NCBI RefSeq assembly: GCF_013248905.1
Contig: NZ_JABRVS010000001.1
Location: 1,674,001-1,738,000 of the forward strand
From: Shewanella sp. VB17
GTDB taxonomy: Bacteria > Pseudomonadota > Gammaproteobacteria > Enterobacterales > Shewanellaceae
DNA: 64,000 nucleotides
Direction: 5' to 3'
A program made the position numbers and the translations under genes. The notes under the pieces were generated by a model. It was not told the origin of the DNA. It saw only the letters and a list, made by a program, of their open reading frames with translations, and searched no databases. Of the stretch, positions 7,600 to 16,573 are shown piece by piece. The number at the start of each line of letters is the position of its first letter. Positions within the stretch are counted from its first letter, which is position 1.

Positions 7600-9643
7600 A
7601 TGAAGCGATACGAAACAAAGTTTAGTCTTTCCATACTGTCAGCTACGCTAGTGGTCGCTTTATCTTTTTCCTCTGCAGCCATGGCCGCTGATTCAGATGG
7701 TGATGGTCTAGATGACAGTATCGAAAGGATGTATGGCTGGAACCCCTATGATGCTAACTCTCCAGGTGAAACAGATACAGATTTAGATGGGCTTACCGAT
7801 CTGACCGAGTATAAAGCCTATACCAATATCTTTGATGAAAATAACCCTGTCTATGATGGCGCGTCAGATGATGATGGTGATACTTTACCTAAAGGTCTTG
7901 AAGTGTTTTTAATGGGGACAGATCCAGATAATCCCGATACTGATGGCGATGCTTTACGTGATGATGTTGATCCGAACCCTGTTAGTCCAGCAGTAGGACC
8001 TGGTCCAATTGCTAGCAATGTTAACATTATGGCGAATGGTTCGATCAGCACCGCTAATGGGAATACTCTGACAGGAACTTATACATATCTGTTGAATGAA
8101 GATAGCCCAAAACCAGAAGGTCATTCGCAATGGCAATGGAAAGCCGATGAAGTTGTATTAGAAGCAGGAACAGGAAATGAAGATACTCAAAGAGTTTTAC
8201 CACTAGATTCAGAGGCTTTAAAAGAGGTTGTGGGCAGTAAAATATCATTTTGTGTGATGCCTGTGGATATTGATTCACAGGCTGGATTAGAATCTTGTGC
8301 TGAAGTTGGCCCTTTAGAAAGTGGTGATAATAATCTAATACCTAATTTAGTACAAATGAGTAGTTATTTACATCAAAATGGTCAATATGATCTTTATGCA
8401 CCACAACCTGAATCTGGCGAAATAGTGTCTACTTCTTCAGCATTTGCAAAAATTGAGACAGATAGATCAGTAATCGCTTGGGGGAATGCGGCGAATGGTG
8501 GTGATGCTAGTGTTGTACAAAGTGAGTTAAGAGACGTTATAGATATCTATGCAACTAAGAATGCTTTTGCAGCATTGAGGCTCGATGGCAGCCTAGTTAC
8601 TTGGGGGAGTGCAACTTATGGTGGGGACTCTAGTACAGTACAAGATCAATTAATGAATATCAAAACAGTCTATTCAACGGGTAGCTATAATAATAGCGGT
8701 GCTTTTGCAGCTCTTAAAAATGATGGAACCGTAGTTACTTGGGGAAGTGCAAGTTATGGTGGCAATTCTAGTGCAGTACAAACGGAACTGACTGGTGTCA
8801 CAGCAATTTATGCTAATACAGGTGCTTTTGCAGCTCTTAAAAAATGATGGAACCGTAGTTACTTGGGGAAGTGCAAGTTATGGTGGCAATTCTAGTGCAG
8901 TAGCAGAGCAATTGATCAATGTATCTGTAATTTATGCAAATCAATGGTCTTTTGCAGCTCTTAAAAATGATGGAACAGTGGTTACTTGGGGAAATGCAAC
9001 TTATGGCGGTAATTCTAGTAGTGTACAAAATGAGTTAACCGAAGTCAGTGAAATTTATACGGCAGAATGGAGTTCGGCAGCATTAAAAGATGATGGTACA
9101 GTGGTGACGTGGGGAAGCGCAAGTTATGGTGGTAACTCCAGTGCTGTACAAGCTCAACTTACTAACGTTAAAACAATGAGCTCTAATTATAGCGCTTTTG
9201 CAGCTTTAAAAAATGATGGAACTGTGGTTACTTGGGGAAATGCAGGTTATGGCGGAGATTCCAGTACTGTACATGACAAGCTCATCAATATAGTGGCCAT
9301 TTATCCTAATCAGCGTTCTTTTGCAGCTTTAAAAGATGATGGTACTGTGGTCACTTGGGGGAATGCAACTTATGGTGGGAATTCCAGTGCAGTAGAGGAG
9401 CAATTAACTGGAGTCGTTACAATTTATTCAAACGAGCGTGCTTTTTCGGCTCTTAGAAATGACGGTTCCGTGGTCAGTTGGGGGACTGCGACTTATGGAG
9501 GGGACTCCAGTACCGTAGAGGAACAATTGACTAATGTAACAGCTATTTATTCCAATGATTACGCTTTTTCAGCCATGAAAGAGGATGGAAGTATGGTATG
9601 TTGGGGGAGAGCTGGGTATGGTGATACTTGTCCTACTCCTTAA
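7600..9643 (+). pseudogene. Secreted RCC1-like repeat protein with TSP3-type calcium motifs, frameshifted
   Basis: A signal peptide (cut after SSAAMA) leads into calcium-binding D-x-D-x-D-G motifs (residues 28-110, as in thrombospondin type-3 repeats) and then ten RCC1-like repeats of about 40 residues built on 'DGTVVTWG.A.YGG.SS.V...L'. At 8840-8845 the repeat unit reads six A where sister repeats have five, which ends the first frame at 8847. The remaining six repeats continue in the next frame to 9643. Removing one A gives a 680-residue protein. RCC1-type repeats form beta-propellers, and a surface or secreted binding role is plausible. The lesion may be a true mutation, a slippage-controlled switch or a sequencing error. 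Confidence 0.75.
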
Positions 9644-10424
9644 CTATTTTTGTTTAGTAAAATACAGATAGACACCGCATTGAAGATGCCAGCATAAGAA
9701 TGTTGGCATTATTTCCAAGCAACTTGCCATATTTAGTTTATATTAGAATTTATTTCACATCTGAAAATATTCTTAATATTATAGTGATGAATTGATGTTT
9801 TATAATAGCCTTATCTCATCAGTCTGAGGAAGTGTTATCTATAGCTGCAGCCAGTCCATTAAGCAGCATTCAATACCGCTGTTCGCCATAGTTGTCTCCA
9901 CTCCTCCTGACTTGCCAAAGCCGCTCTTATTTGTAAAATAGGCTCTAATCCTTCTCTTGACCAAAGCATATGATGCTGACCTTTACAACTGAAGATATGG
10001 TGAAGAGATGGGACAGGCATAACTTTATAGACTACACAAAAGCCTTTTACATTAGCTTTTCTAAAACTAAAACTTTATTCAGCTTACTTGCCTTTTTATC
10101 TGCGAAACCAATTTTGGGGGCAAAAATAAGCCAGAAAACTAACCAGCAAGGCCAAATCGAAGAAATACGCTTGCTTTACTAGAAGGGTGTAGATACGGCT
10201 GTGAGCTTCGATGACAAGGCGAAGTTTCACAAAGTGAAACTCTATGAGCGAGAGACATTGATGTAGAACTGGCCGTTTAACATGGACGTTATTGGTTTTA
10301 GTAGAGCCCACAAGGCCCATTCAGTTCCATACTGAATTAGGCATTTCCTCCATCGGTGGAGGTCAGATGTACTCGCAGCGTGTCATAGAAGCATCTACAC
10401 ATAAGGTCGTTCTTAGGCATCTGA
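9644..10424. other. Gene-poor 780-bp stretch with transposase debris
   Basis: Apart from the transposase-like fragment at 9859-10015, I see no supported gene. A frame at 9970-10182 (+) overlaps that fragment and lacks a ribosome site. The segment near 10183-10215 ('agaagggtgtagatacggctg') is the inverse of one near 6985, so both sides of the RCC1-repeat gene carry related debris. Confidence 0.5.
9859..10015 (-). pseudogene. C-terminal fragment of a transposase-like protein
   Basis: On the minus strand a frame of about 50 codons ends at TAA 9859-9861 and reads KGQHHMLWSREG, then LEPILQIRAALAS, then a basic-aromatic tail. The 'H-x-x-W-S-R-E-G ... P-I-L-Q-I-R-A' pattern resembles the C-terminal end of insertion-sequence transposases, but I could not fix the family. 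There is no start codon or upstream domain, so it is a remnant. Confidence 0.35.
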
Positions 10425-10787
10425 CCCATAGGGATATGGGAAGTCTTGAGATGCAGGGAGCACTCTGACCTGCCTTTACGACATTGGTGCATCCTTGCAC
10501 GGCACCTGCTGCAAGCAATAAGTAACAATGCAGATACACTGTTATTGACACGTGACCAAGTGAGAAATATGGAGGCTAAAGTTCCCCTTTCAACATTATG
10601 GGGATCCCCACAATTAATATGCCCCTTGTGTGAGTTGGGGGTTATGGAGACCCAATTGGGATTACAGCTCATAAGCGATCAAGAAAACCCCAATGTGGTG
10701 CAAGTCCGGCAACGGCAGCGTGATACCTTGCCTTCACAGCCGTTAACCCCTTGGCCGCTTGCATTAACCCAGCTCTTAGGAGGCTAG
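10425..10787 (+). pseudogene. 3' remnant of an unidentified gene upstream of the second DUF6708-like gene
   Basis: An open frame without a convincing start runs into TAG 10785-10787, inside the ribosome site of the next gene, which is tight operon spacing. The C-terminal half looks like real protein (QVRNMEAKVPLSTLWG, then ICPLCELGVMETQLG), while the beginning is arginine- and cysteine-rich and overlaps another frame with a stop at about 10469. It could be the end of a T6SS adaptor or effector gene whose 5' part is lost. No family was recognised. Confidence 0.35.
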
Positions 10788-10788
10788 T

Positions 10789-12228
10789 ATGCCCAGTTCA
10801 GCTGATGTCACATCAGGTACAGATTCAACGTCAGACAGTGACGCCGCCCTTGGCGGTTCACTCGATAGCGCAGTGGAGCTAGCGTCTAAAAGCTTGCTCA
10901 CCAGTGGTGAAAGTGCCCAATGTGATAATTTTGCCCGCATCGGCTTAGCCCCTAGGCCGTCAAATACCGGCCGAGAGCCGCTGTGTATCAGCGCTTTTTT
11001 ATCGAGTAAAACTCGCCAATTTATCGAATTTAGCTTTGTCAGCACTAATGTCCATGCGGCGCAAATGCTGATCTGGGTGCGTGTATTGATTCTGTGTATG
11101 ATCTTATATGGCATGTGGGAATTAACTATGGAGAGGAATCCACTTCTGCTTCTTCCGATGACCTTACCTCTGTTGATGGGTTTTTCTCTCTGGTTTTGGT
11201 TGGAGCAACAAGACATGGCTCGGGAGGCCTCTAGTCAGTTACCGCTGCGCGTTCATGGCCAACGCCAAGAAGTGATCTTGTCTCGCCCCCAAGCCAATCA
11301 GCCCATCCCTCAACGACCGTCACTTATGGGCAGCCACTGGTCAATCTTTTTACTGATTTCAGCGTTTTTTTTGTTCTCAATAGGAGGAATATTCTTACTC
11401 GGGCAGCTAGACGGACAATTTTTATTCATGGAGTTTAAAAGCTCAAGAGGACTAAAATCTGTATTCATTCCCGGTTTAATCTTATTTTTACTGAGTTTTA
11501 TTCCCCTCTACAAACTGGCGCAACCTTGGCGCCAGTATTTTAGTGATAAAAAAGGCTTGGTGGTCAGCGAAGAGTTACTGGCCGTGCCTTGGGAAAAGCT
11601 GGCCATTGAGTACCAATCCTCATCTATGATGAGCCTATTTACCGCGACCAATATGCAGTTTTTAGTCTTAAGTGCGCCTGATGTTAACGACCCAAGTAAC
11701 AGTATTGCTGCGGTCAGTATTCCGGTGCACTCACAGGAAGAGGCGTTTTGTTTATATGAGTTCATCCGTCAATACATGGATGAATATCAAGACACTAAAG
11801 GCCAAGACAATGCCACTTTGGCGGCCCTTGATGTTGCAGAGCCTGAATATAACCGCGCTGGCTATCAACGCCTGTTACAACAGCGCTGGCAGTATAACCC
11901 GGTGAGCTATTTTTTATGGCGCGGCTGGTATTGGCTGACGTTACGTTATTTGGCTCATTGGATGTTGGAATACCATCACGACATCATGCCAGCTAAGGTG
12001 CGTGCGCGTGAAGATTTACAAACCTGGTCGGCAGCATTGCCAGAAGCTCAGTGGAAAACCACCTCAGCGGCGCTCAAAACACTCAACCAAACTCTGGAAG
12101 CCTTATACCAACAGGGCCACCAGTGGGAAAGTGAGCCAGTACAGGCCATATTGGCCCAGCAACGTCATCGCGGCGAAGAGCGAAAAGATGTTGATGACAT
12201 CGCAGTGAATAAGCCTCTAGATAAATAG
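10789..12228 (+). CDS. Multi-spanning membrane protein of a T6SS effector locus (DUF6708-like), second copy
   Basis: ATG 10789 follows an AGGAGG box by five bases. The 479-residue protein starts with a serine/aspartate-rich disordered head (residues 1-50). It then has two transmembrane pairs (about 95-145 and 180-245, e.g. FLLISAFFLFSIGGIFLLG), a soluble domain with PWEKLAIEYQ, and an aromatic C-terminal region (WRGWYWLTLRYLAHWMLEYHHD). The same overall plan appears in the 379-residue protein at 892-2031, but the sequences have diverged strongly. No intact effector lies next to it now. A role with a VasX-like effector is inferred from that paralogy. Confidence 0.55.
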   Translation: MPSSADVTSGTDSTSDSDAALGGSLDSAVELASKSLLTSGESAQCDNFARIGLAPRPSNTGREPLCISAFLSSKTRQFIEFSFVSTNVHAAQMLIWVRVLILCMILYGMWELTMERNPLLLLPMTLPLLMGFSLWFWLEQQDMAREASSQLPLRVHGQRQEVILSRPQANQPIPQRPSLMGSHWSIFLLISAFFLFSIGGIFLLGQLDGQFLFMEFKSSRGLKSVFIPGLILFLLSFIPLYKLAQPWRQYFSDKKGLVVSEELLAVPWEKLAIEYQSSSMMSLFTATNMQFLVLSAPDVNDPSNSIAAVSIPVHSQEEAFCLYEFIRQYMDEYQDTKGQDNATLAALDVAEPEYNRAGYQRLLQQRWQYNPVSYFLWRGWYWLTLRYLAHWMLEYHHDIMPAKVRAREDLQTWSAALPEAQWKTTSAALKTLNQTLEALYQQGHQWESEPVQAILAQQRHRGEERKDVDDIAVNKPLDK

Positions 12229-12634
12229 GTTAATCACACCTACCATCTTGAAGTGGCTTAGTTAACTGTTGTGATTTATCTAGCAGAATGCTTAAGAGAA
12301 GCCATAAGACTGATGGACATATTCTAACCACGAGCTTATGTTAAAAATATTATGGATGTCCACTTAGTGCAATTGCAGAGGCTATGTGATGAAGACAGAG
12401 GATATATTTTAAAATCAATAGTTTAAACATTACCTTGCTCAGGGGTATTGTAGGTTATAAAGGGTAAATTTATCTTATGTTAACTATGAGTGGCTTAGTT
12501 AACTGTTTGTTAGGTAATATGTTTACAACAAACACTTACAAGTGATATTTTTGCGAAGAAACTGACAAGAAAGCAGTATGTTATCCTGCTGCTAATCAAT
12601 AAGCTGTTATGCAACAACAAATATTCGGAGTTAA
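12229..12634. other. Gene-free 406-bp stretch with a 19-bp direct repeat and a cassette boundary
   Basis: The 19-mer AGTGGCTTAGTTAACTGTT occurs at 12252-12270 and again at 12489-12507. Directly after the second copy comes GTTAGGTAA (12509-12517), which I read as the left boundary of the cassette carrying the gene at 12638. The segment between the direct repeats may hold the recombination site of a former neighbouring cassette. No gene or clear terminator is visible. Confidence 0.45.
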
Positions 12635-12637
12635 TTG

Positions 12638-13462
12638 ATGAGTGAAAGTGTAACGACAATTATTAAGGTATTGTCATCTTTAACCTCTCCCAAGGCATCA
12701 GTGAAATATATATCTGTTGGTATCTTCATGTTACTCACGTGGAAATACATTAGTAAAATAGTTGATATTACAGGTATCTCGAGTGAGCAAAAAAGTGTAG
12801 TAGTCCTTTTTATTGGTTTAGGACTTGGATCTCTTATTGGTCACTTAATGTATTTAGGCTTTGATTATTGTTACTCAAAACACAAAAAATCAAAAGAAAA
12901 AAAAGCCAAACTGAAAATAGAAGAATCTGAAAGCAAAAAGACTCTTGATGAGTTTAAAAAAGTTTATCTACATTATGATCATTGGACAAAGAAGATTTTA
13001 AGGGATCTATCCAATAAAGAACTTTGCATTGAGTGGGAAAGGTATGGTTTGGATGCTCCCAAAGAGAATGGTTACATTCAAAAGGTACTGAATGTAGATA
13101 GCAGTAAAGATATCTACAAACTACACCCTGCATTGACTAGCTTTGTATCAAATGAATGGAGTGATGAGGTAAAAGCTAATATGGGGCAGTTATTTGATGA
13201 CTTCAGTGAAAATAAGAAAAGCTTAGTAAAATTGTTAGAGTTTAAAAATAGAGGTCAAGAAGGTCCGCTAGCAGTAGATGCTATTGACGTGGCACGTAAC
13301 CATCAATACATTTTTAATATCGAAGTAGAAGATGAAGATGGTTTTTATATTACATTAGAGCAACCATACCACGACTTGATTTGCGAAAAATTAAATGTTG
13401 AACTTGCTGATGAAACATACATATTAAAATCAAGAATAATATTGATGGAAAATGTTGCCTAA
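12638..13462 (+). CDS. Membrane-anchored hypothetical protein in an integron-like cassette
   Basis: Start at ATG 12638, seven bases after a CGGAG box. The 274-residue protein has two N-terminal transmembrane segments (about 23-43 and 52-78, VVVLFIGLGLGSLIGHLMYLG), a lysine/glutamate-rich coiled region (80-115), and a soluble acidic C-terminal domain. The topology recalls superinfection-exclusion (SieB-type) proteins, but I cannot confirm this without a search. The gene is AT-rich compared with its neighbours. Its stop codon TAA (13460-13462) falls inside a motif TTGCCTAA that is nearly complementary to GTTAGGTAA upstream of the gene, as expected for a cassette. The last stop base is contributed by the adjoining group II intron. 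Confidence 0.6.
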   Translation: MSESVTTIIKVLSSLTSPKASVKYISVGIFMLLTWKYISKIVDITGISSEQKSVVVLFIGLGLGSLIGHLMYLGFDYCYSKHKKSKEKKAKLKIEESESKKTLDEFKKVYLHYDHWTKKILRDLSNKELCIEWERYGLDAPKENGYIQKVLNVDSSKDIYKLHPALTSFVSNEWSDEVKANMGQLFDDFSENKKSLVKLLEFKNRGQEGPLAVDAIDVARNHQYIFNIEVEDEDGFYITLEQPYHDLICEKLNVELADETYILKSRIILMENVA

Positions 13463-14006
13463 TCGGGTGCCGGAGGTGTCTAGCCTCCAGCCCCCGCACC
13501 ACCCTGCATGCGGCTCCGCACACGACTAAATGGATTTAGGAGGTAGGGCGAAGCAGGATGCCAGAGCCGAGGGCGGTTCATGGCTAGCACTCAACAATAA
13601 AATGTCCTAACTTCAACTTTCTTGCTAACTTCTTTGCTCCGAGTGAACTACGATCCATCCATCTCTCAGTGAACATAACCCCGCTTTCTTAACCATTACT
13701 TCAAGCTTTTCATTACTCGGCGCTTGCTGTATCCCTCTAGTCTACGCCTCATATAATGTTCTTGTTCATCAGCTCCACTCTTTAATCCTTAACAGGGCTA
13801 GCGGCTTGACCACCAAGGATGGTGGAAATGCAGATATTGCAGGAGCAACATATCAGTCCTTCAGACCAAGCCTCGCTATTCGCTAGTAGTTAGCGTTTAA
13901 TAACAGTAAGTTATTCTCTTTTAGAAAGAGTAACGGTGATCTTCCTACAGAGCTTATGTATAATAGAAAGTCACCTCATTAGTTGATGCCGATGCTGGGC
14001 GTACAC
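13462..14006 (-). mobile_element. ORF-less group II intron (group IIC/attC-type), minus strand
   Basis: Read on the minus strand, the element starts GTGTACGCCCAGCAT, matching the GUGYG 5' rule. It ends with a domain V-like hairpin (GGAGCCGCATGCAGG...GGGGGCTGG near 13487-13515), a domain VI-like hairpin (GGAGG...CCTCC with a bulged A) and the 3' end CCCGAT. At 545 bp it carries no maturase, and the region where one would sit is full of stops. Related pieces lie on the plus strand at 43129, 44513, 45083 and 46883. It interrupts the presumed cassette recombination site in the orientation opposite to the cassette genes, as group IIC introns that target attC sites do. Confidence 0.7.
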
Positions 14007-14095
14007 AATACGTTCAATGTTCGCCAGCAAAGCTGGCTGGACCGCTAAAAGCGCTGCTTCGCAGCAACGCGGCCCATTAACTCAGTGTTAGCTGT
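14007..14095 (+). other. attC-like recombination site (right part, split by the intron)
   Basis: Joining TTGCCTA (13455-13461) to AATACGTTCAATG (14007 onward) restores a left arm that pairs with CATTAACTCAGTGTTAGC at 14074-14092. Between the arms lie two hairpins, GCCAGCAAAGCTGGC and GCGCTGCTTCGCAGC. The right edge GTTAGCTGT (14087-14095) fits the G-TT... core of integron attC sites. The match is structural, and I see no integrase gene in the window. Confidence 0.5.
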
Positions 14096-14153
14096 ATTTC
14101 CCAAATTGGTTTGCAAGTGCTACTATAGTGATACTATTTGAGTGGGGAATATT

Positions 14154-14411
14154 ATGAGAGTAGAACTAGTAACAACACTGAAGCGTCAAGCCACTAAGAT
14201 ATTATCTGAACTTCACTCTTCTAAAGAGCCAGTGTTGATCACTGAGCATGGGCAACCATCAGCATACCTTGTAGATGTCGATGACTTCGAATTCATGCAA
14301 AAACGAATGCAAATTCTCGAGGCTCTTGCAAAAGGTGAGCAGGCAATAAGTCGTGGTGAAACCATGTCTAATATTGACGCTAAAGAGAAAATGAATAAAT
14401 GGCTGAAATAA
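14154..14411 (+). CDS. YefM/Phd-family antitoxin
   Basis: ATG 14154 is preferred over the in-frame GTG 14142 because the family begins MRVELVTTLKRQAT, exactly as here, and because GTGGGGA lies just upstream. The 85-residue protein has the Phd/YefM DNA-binding fold (residues 1-50, with PVLITEHGQPSAYLVDV) and a C-terminal helix that would wrap the toxin. It neutralises the toxin encoded by the gene that overlaps its end by 13 bases, and it normally represses its own promoter. The stretch TACTATAGTGATACTATTT (14120-14138) just upstream contains a plausible -10 box and operator half-sites. The pair lies inside an integron-like cassette, where toxin-antitoxin pairs are common. Confidence 0.85.
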   Translation: MRVELVTTLKRQATKILSELHSSKEPVLITEHGQPSAYLVDVDDFEFMQKRMQILEALAKGEQAISRGETMSNIDAKEKMNKWLK

Positions 14412-14698
14412 TCTGGACAAACCCAGCTCTGGAAGATATTAACGATGTTGCTGAATATATTGCTTTGAGTAATCTACAATTAGCTAAAAATTTGGTGGCG
14501 AAAATCTTCAATAAGGTTGAACGTCTCGAAGCGTTTCCCGAATCAGGGAAGAAACCGATTGAGTTAACTAACCTAAATTATCGTGAAATAGTGGTTAACC
14601 CGTGTCGTATATTTTATAAAATAGACAACGATAAGGTTTTTATTTTGCACGTTATGAGGCAAGAGCGTGATTTAAGAAAGTTCTTGTTGCTAGCGTAG
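14399..14698 (+). CDS. RelE/ParE-superfamily toxin
   Basis: The 99-residue protein has the compact RelE/ParE fold signature: EIIWTNPALEDINDVAEYIA at the start, a central helix (LVAKIFNKVERLEAFPESGKKP), and beta strands YREIVVNPCRIFYKI and VFILHVMRQERDL. Members are mRNA interferases or gyrase poisons. The ELTNLNYREI region and C-terminal MRQERDLRKF fit the ParE-like branch usually paired with YefM/Phd antitoxins. It overlaps the antitoxin by 13 bases, which ensures coupled translation. With the antitoxin it forms a complete, apparently intact module. Confidence 0.85.
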   Translation: MAEIIWTNPALEDINDVAEYIALSNLQLAKNLVAKIFNKVERLEAFPESGKKPIELTNLNYREIVVNPCRIFYKIDNDKVFILHVMRQERDLRKFLLLA

Positions 14699-14701
14699 TA
14701 C

Positions 14702-14770
14702 ACAGCTAACAGATTAGGATAGGCCGCGCGCAGCCGCGCCGCTTAATATCGCTATCTTGGCCCCTATCTT
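14702..14770 (+). other. attC-like site ending the toxin-antitoxin cassette
   Basis: ACAGCTAAC at 14702-14710, four bases after the toxin stop codon, is the exact reverse complement of GTTAGCTGT at 14087-14095. In an integron cassette the left site of its own attC must pair with the cassette's first bases, so this 9-bp match over 600 bp is the expected signature. A GC-rich imperfect hairpin (GGCCGCGCGCAGCCGCGCC) follows. The right limit is uncertain. Confidence 0.5.
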
Positions 14771-15129
14771 TGTTGTGCTTTCTAGTAATAGCCAGCTATT
14801 ACGTACGAAATCCCGCCTTGATATCGACAAAAATGTCGGCATTAAGCCAGTGGGTGGGTAAATAATAATCAGATGAAGTTTAACTTATTGATTTTAAGTG
14901 AAAAATCAAACATATCTGACACTCGTTATCCCGAGTTCAGGTTAACTAAGCGCTTTAGCTGCTTTTAATTAGGAGCCTTTCAGCTGTATTTGAAATAGCT
15001 GTCAGCGGCTTTAGAGAGCGTGTATGCTCATGGCTTTGCAGTTTATTGAAGAGTTTGATTTGACGGCTAGCCCTCGTTCATAACAATGTGGTCTTTTGGG
15101 GTGGCGATCTTGGATTTTAGAGGGTTTTA
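14771..15129. other. Gene-free leader of the BtuF-like gene
   Basis: This 359-bp stretch carries no gene that I can support. It contains a palindrome AATAGCCAGCTATT near 14787 and T-rich stretches that could serve as a promoter. I looked for a cobalamin riboswitch, which would fit the downstream gene, but found no convincing B12-box core. Confidence 0.5.
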
Positions 15130-15954
15130 ATGAGATTTTTATCAAGAGTCAGCCTGTTGCTGGTGGCTATTGGCGCTGCAAATATGGCGCTGGCAGCGCC
15201 TGCCAAGCGGGTGATAGCCTTGTCGCCACATTCGGTAGAAATGTTATATGCCATCGGGGCGGGTGAGTCTATTTTAGCGACCACCGCTCACACTGATTTT
15301 CCGCCAGCCGCGCTCAGTATTCCTCAAATTGGGGGGAATAACGGTATTTTAATTGAACGTGTGCTTGAGCTTAATCCCGATCTTGTGGTGGTATGGGGCA
15401 GTGGTAATAAGGCTGAAGATATTACTCGGTTAAAGAGCTTAGGGTTTAAGGTATTTAATAGTGATCCTAAGAGTTTGGACGGGGTGGCTGCTGATGTGAA
15501 AGCATTAGGTGAACTGACGGGTCATACAGATGAGGCGAACAAGGTTGCTGATGATTACCTTGTCGAACTTGCAACATTGCGTAGGCGTAATGCAACTAAA
15601 GCCGATGTTAAGGTTTTCTATCAGCTCTGGTCTACCCCTTTAATGACGGTGTCTAAACACAGTTGGATCCAGCAGATCATTGATGTTTGCCACGGTGATA
15701 ATGTGTATGTTGACGCTGCCAGCGATTACCCGCAAGTGAGTGTAGAAAGTGTGCTATTGAAGATGCCGGAGGTTATTTTACAAAGTCAGGATAAAGGCAA
15801 CATTTTAGGTGTTGACTGGAGTCAGTGGCAAGAAATACCCGCAGTTAATAATAAGCATATCTATCAACTTAATGCCGATCTTTTACATCGAGCGACGCCT
15901 AGGGCATTATTGGGAGTTAGTGCACTGTGTGAAGCTTTGGATAAAGCAAGATAG
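15130..15954 (+). CDS. btuF: Cobalamin-type ABC transporter substrate-binding protein (BtuF-like)
   Basis: A cleavable signal peptide (residues 1-22, ending NMALAA) is followed by a periplasmic-binding fold of the cluster that binds vitamin B12 or metal chelates. RVIALSPHSVEMLYAIGAGE opens lobe one, LNPDLVVVWGSG lies in the middle and PEVILQSQDKGN in lobe two. At 274 residues it has normal length. It would capture corrinoid in the periplasm and hand it to a BtuCD-type permease. No permease or ATPase gene is adjacent, so it works with components encoded elsewhere. The gene stands alone between a cassette region and a MAPEG gene. Heme or siderophore binding is possible, but the sequence looks more like BtuF. 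Confidence 0.75.
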   Translation: MRFLSRVSLLLVAIGAANMALAAPAKRVIALSPHSVEMLYAIGAGESILATTAHTDFPPAALSIPQIGGNNGILIERVLELNPDLVVVWGSGNKAEDITRLKSLGFKVFNSDPKSLDGVAADVKALGELTGHTDEANKVADDYLVELATLRRRNATKADVKVFYQLWSTPLMTVSKHSWIQQIIDVCHGDNVYVDAASDYPQVSVESVLLKMPEVILQSQDKGNILGVDWSQWQEIPAVNNKHIYQLNADLLHRATPRALLGVSALCEALDKAR

Positions 15955-16075
15955 CTTTTGACTCAGTATTAGAACTAATGATGAATACCAAACGAATTGA
16001 GCATCAGTCATGTTTTGGATTGTGCTTGATGATAATCAATAGGCATCACTGCCTGATAATTAACAGGATTTCTCT

Positions 16076-16459
16076 ATGACAAGCTTACTCATCTGCTTAT
16101 TTCTGGCAATGTTATTGCCTTATTTGACGAAAGGCCCTCTAGCATGGGCAATGGCGAAATCTGGGGGATATGATAATGCCCATCCAAGAGATCAACAGGC
16201 AAAATTAACCGGCTTTGGTGCGCGTGCATTAGCGGGTCATCAAAACGCATTTGAATCGCTGCTGATTTTTGGACTCGCGGTATTGACAGTGATTGCGACT
16301 GATAACGTCAACGATACTGTGGTGACGTTAGCCATTGTCCATATTATTGCGCGATTTGCTTATCAGTTACTGTATTTACTTGATAAAGGCACACTGCGTT
16401 CGCTGTCTTGGTTTGTGGCAGTCTTGTGTTCTTTTGCCATTTTTTGGCAAGCGATTTAA
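16076..16459 (+). CDS. MAPEG-family membrane protein
   Basis: The 127-residue protein has four predicted transmembrane helices and the MAPEG signature: a cytosolic loop with NAHPRDQ, then A-x-x-G-H-Q-N-A-F-E-S (residues 60-70), where the Gln-Asn-x-x-Glu pattern contributes to glutathione binding in the family. Bacterial MAPEG proteins are small inner-membrane enzymes of unclear substrate, some with glutathione transferase or peroxidase activity. The gene stands alone with about 120 bases on each side. Confidence 0.85.
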   Translation: MTSLLICLFLAMLLPYLTKGPLAWAMAKSGGYDNAHPRDQQAKLTGFGARALAGHQNAFESLLIFGLAVLTVIATDNVNDTVVTLAIVHIIARFAYQLLYLLDKGTLRSLSWFVAVLCSFAIFWQAI

Positions 16460-16573
16460 GGTCATAGTATCTATCATTGTGGTTATATTGATGCCGTGAT
16501 GGTTTGAGACCAAGCGGTGAATGCAAAGGTGAATGATTTCAGGTTGGATCATGATTAATTTGGAGCTCGATTG

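Noticed and set aside
9970..10182. 70-residue plus-strand frame
   Set aside because: It overlaps the transposase fragment on the other strand, has no ribosome site and no recognisable feature.
10096..10672. Minus-strand frames upstream of the second DUF6708-like gene
   Set aside because: Composition and lack of start signals suggest chance frames; the plus-strand remnant at 10425 fits the local operon better.
14699..15129. Possible cobalamin riboswitch before the BtuF-like gene
   Set aside because: No B12-box core or pseudoknot pattern could be found; only a weak 'GCCAGTG' near 14855.
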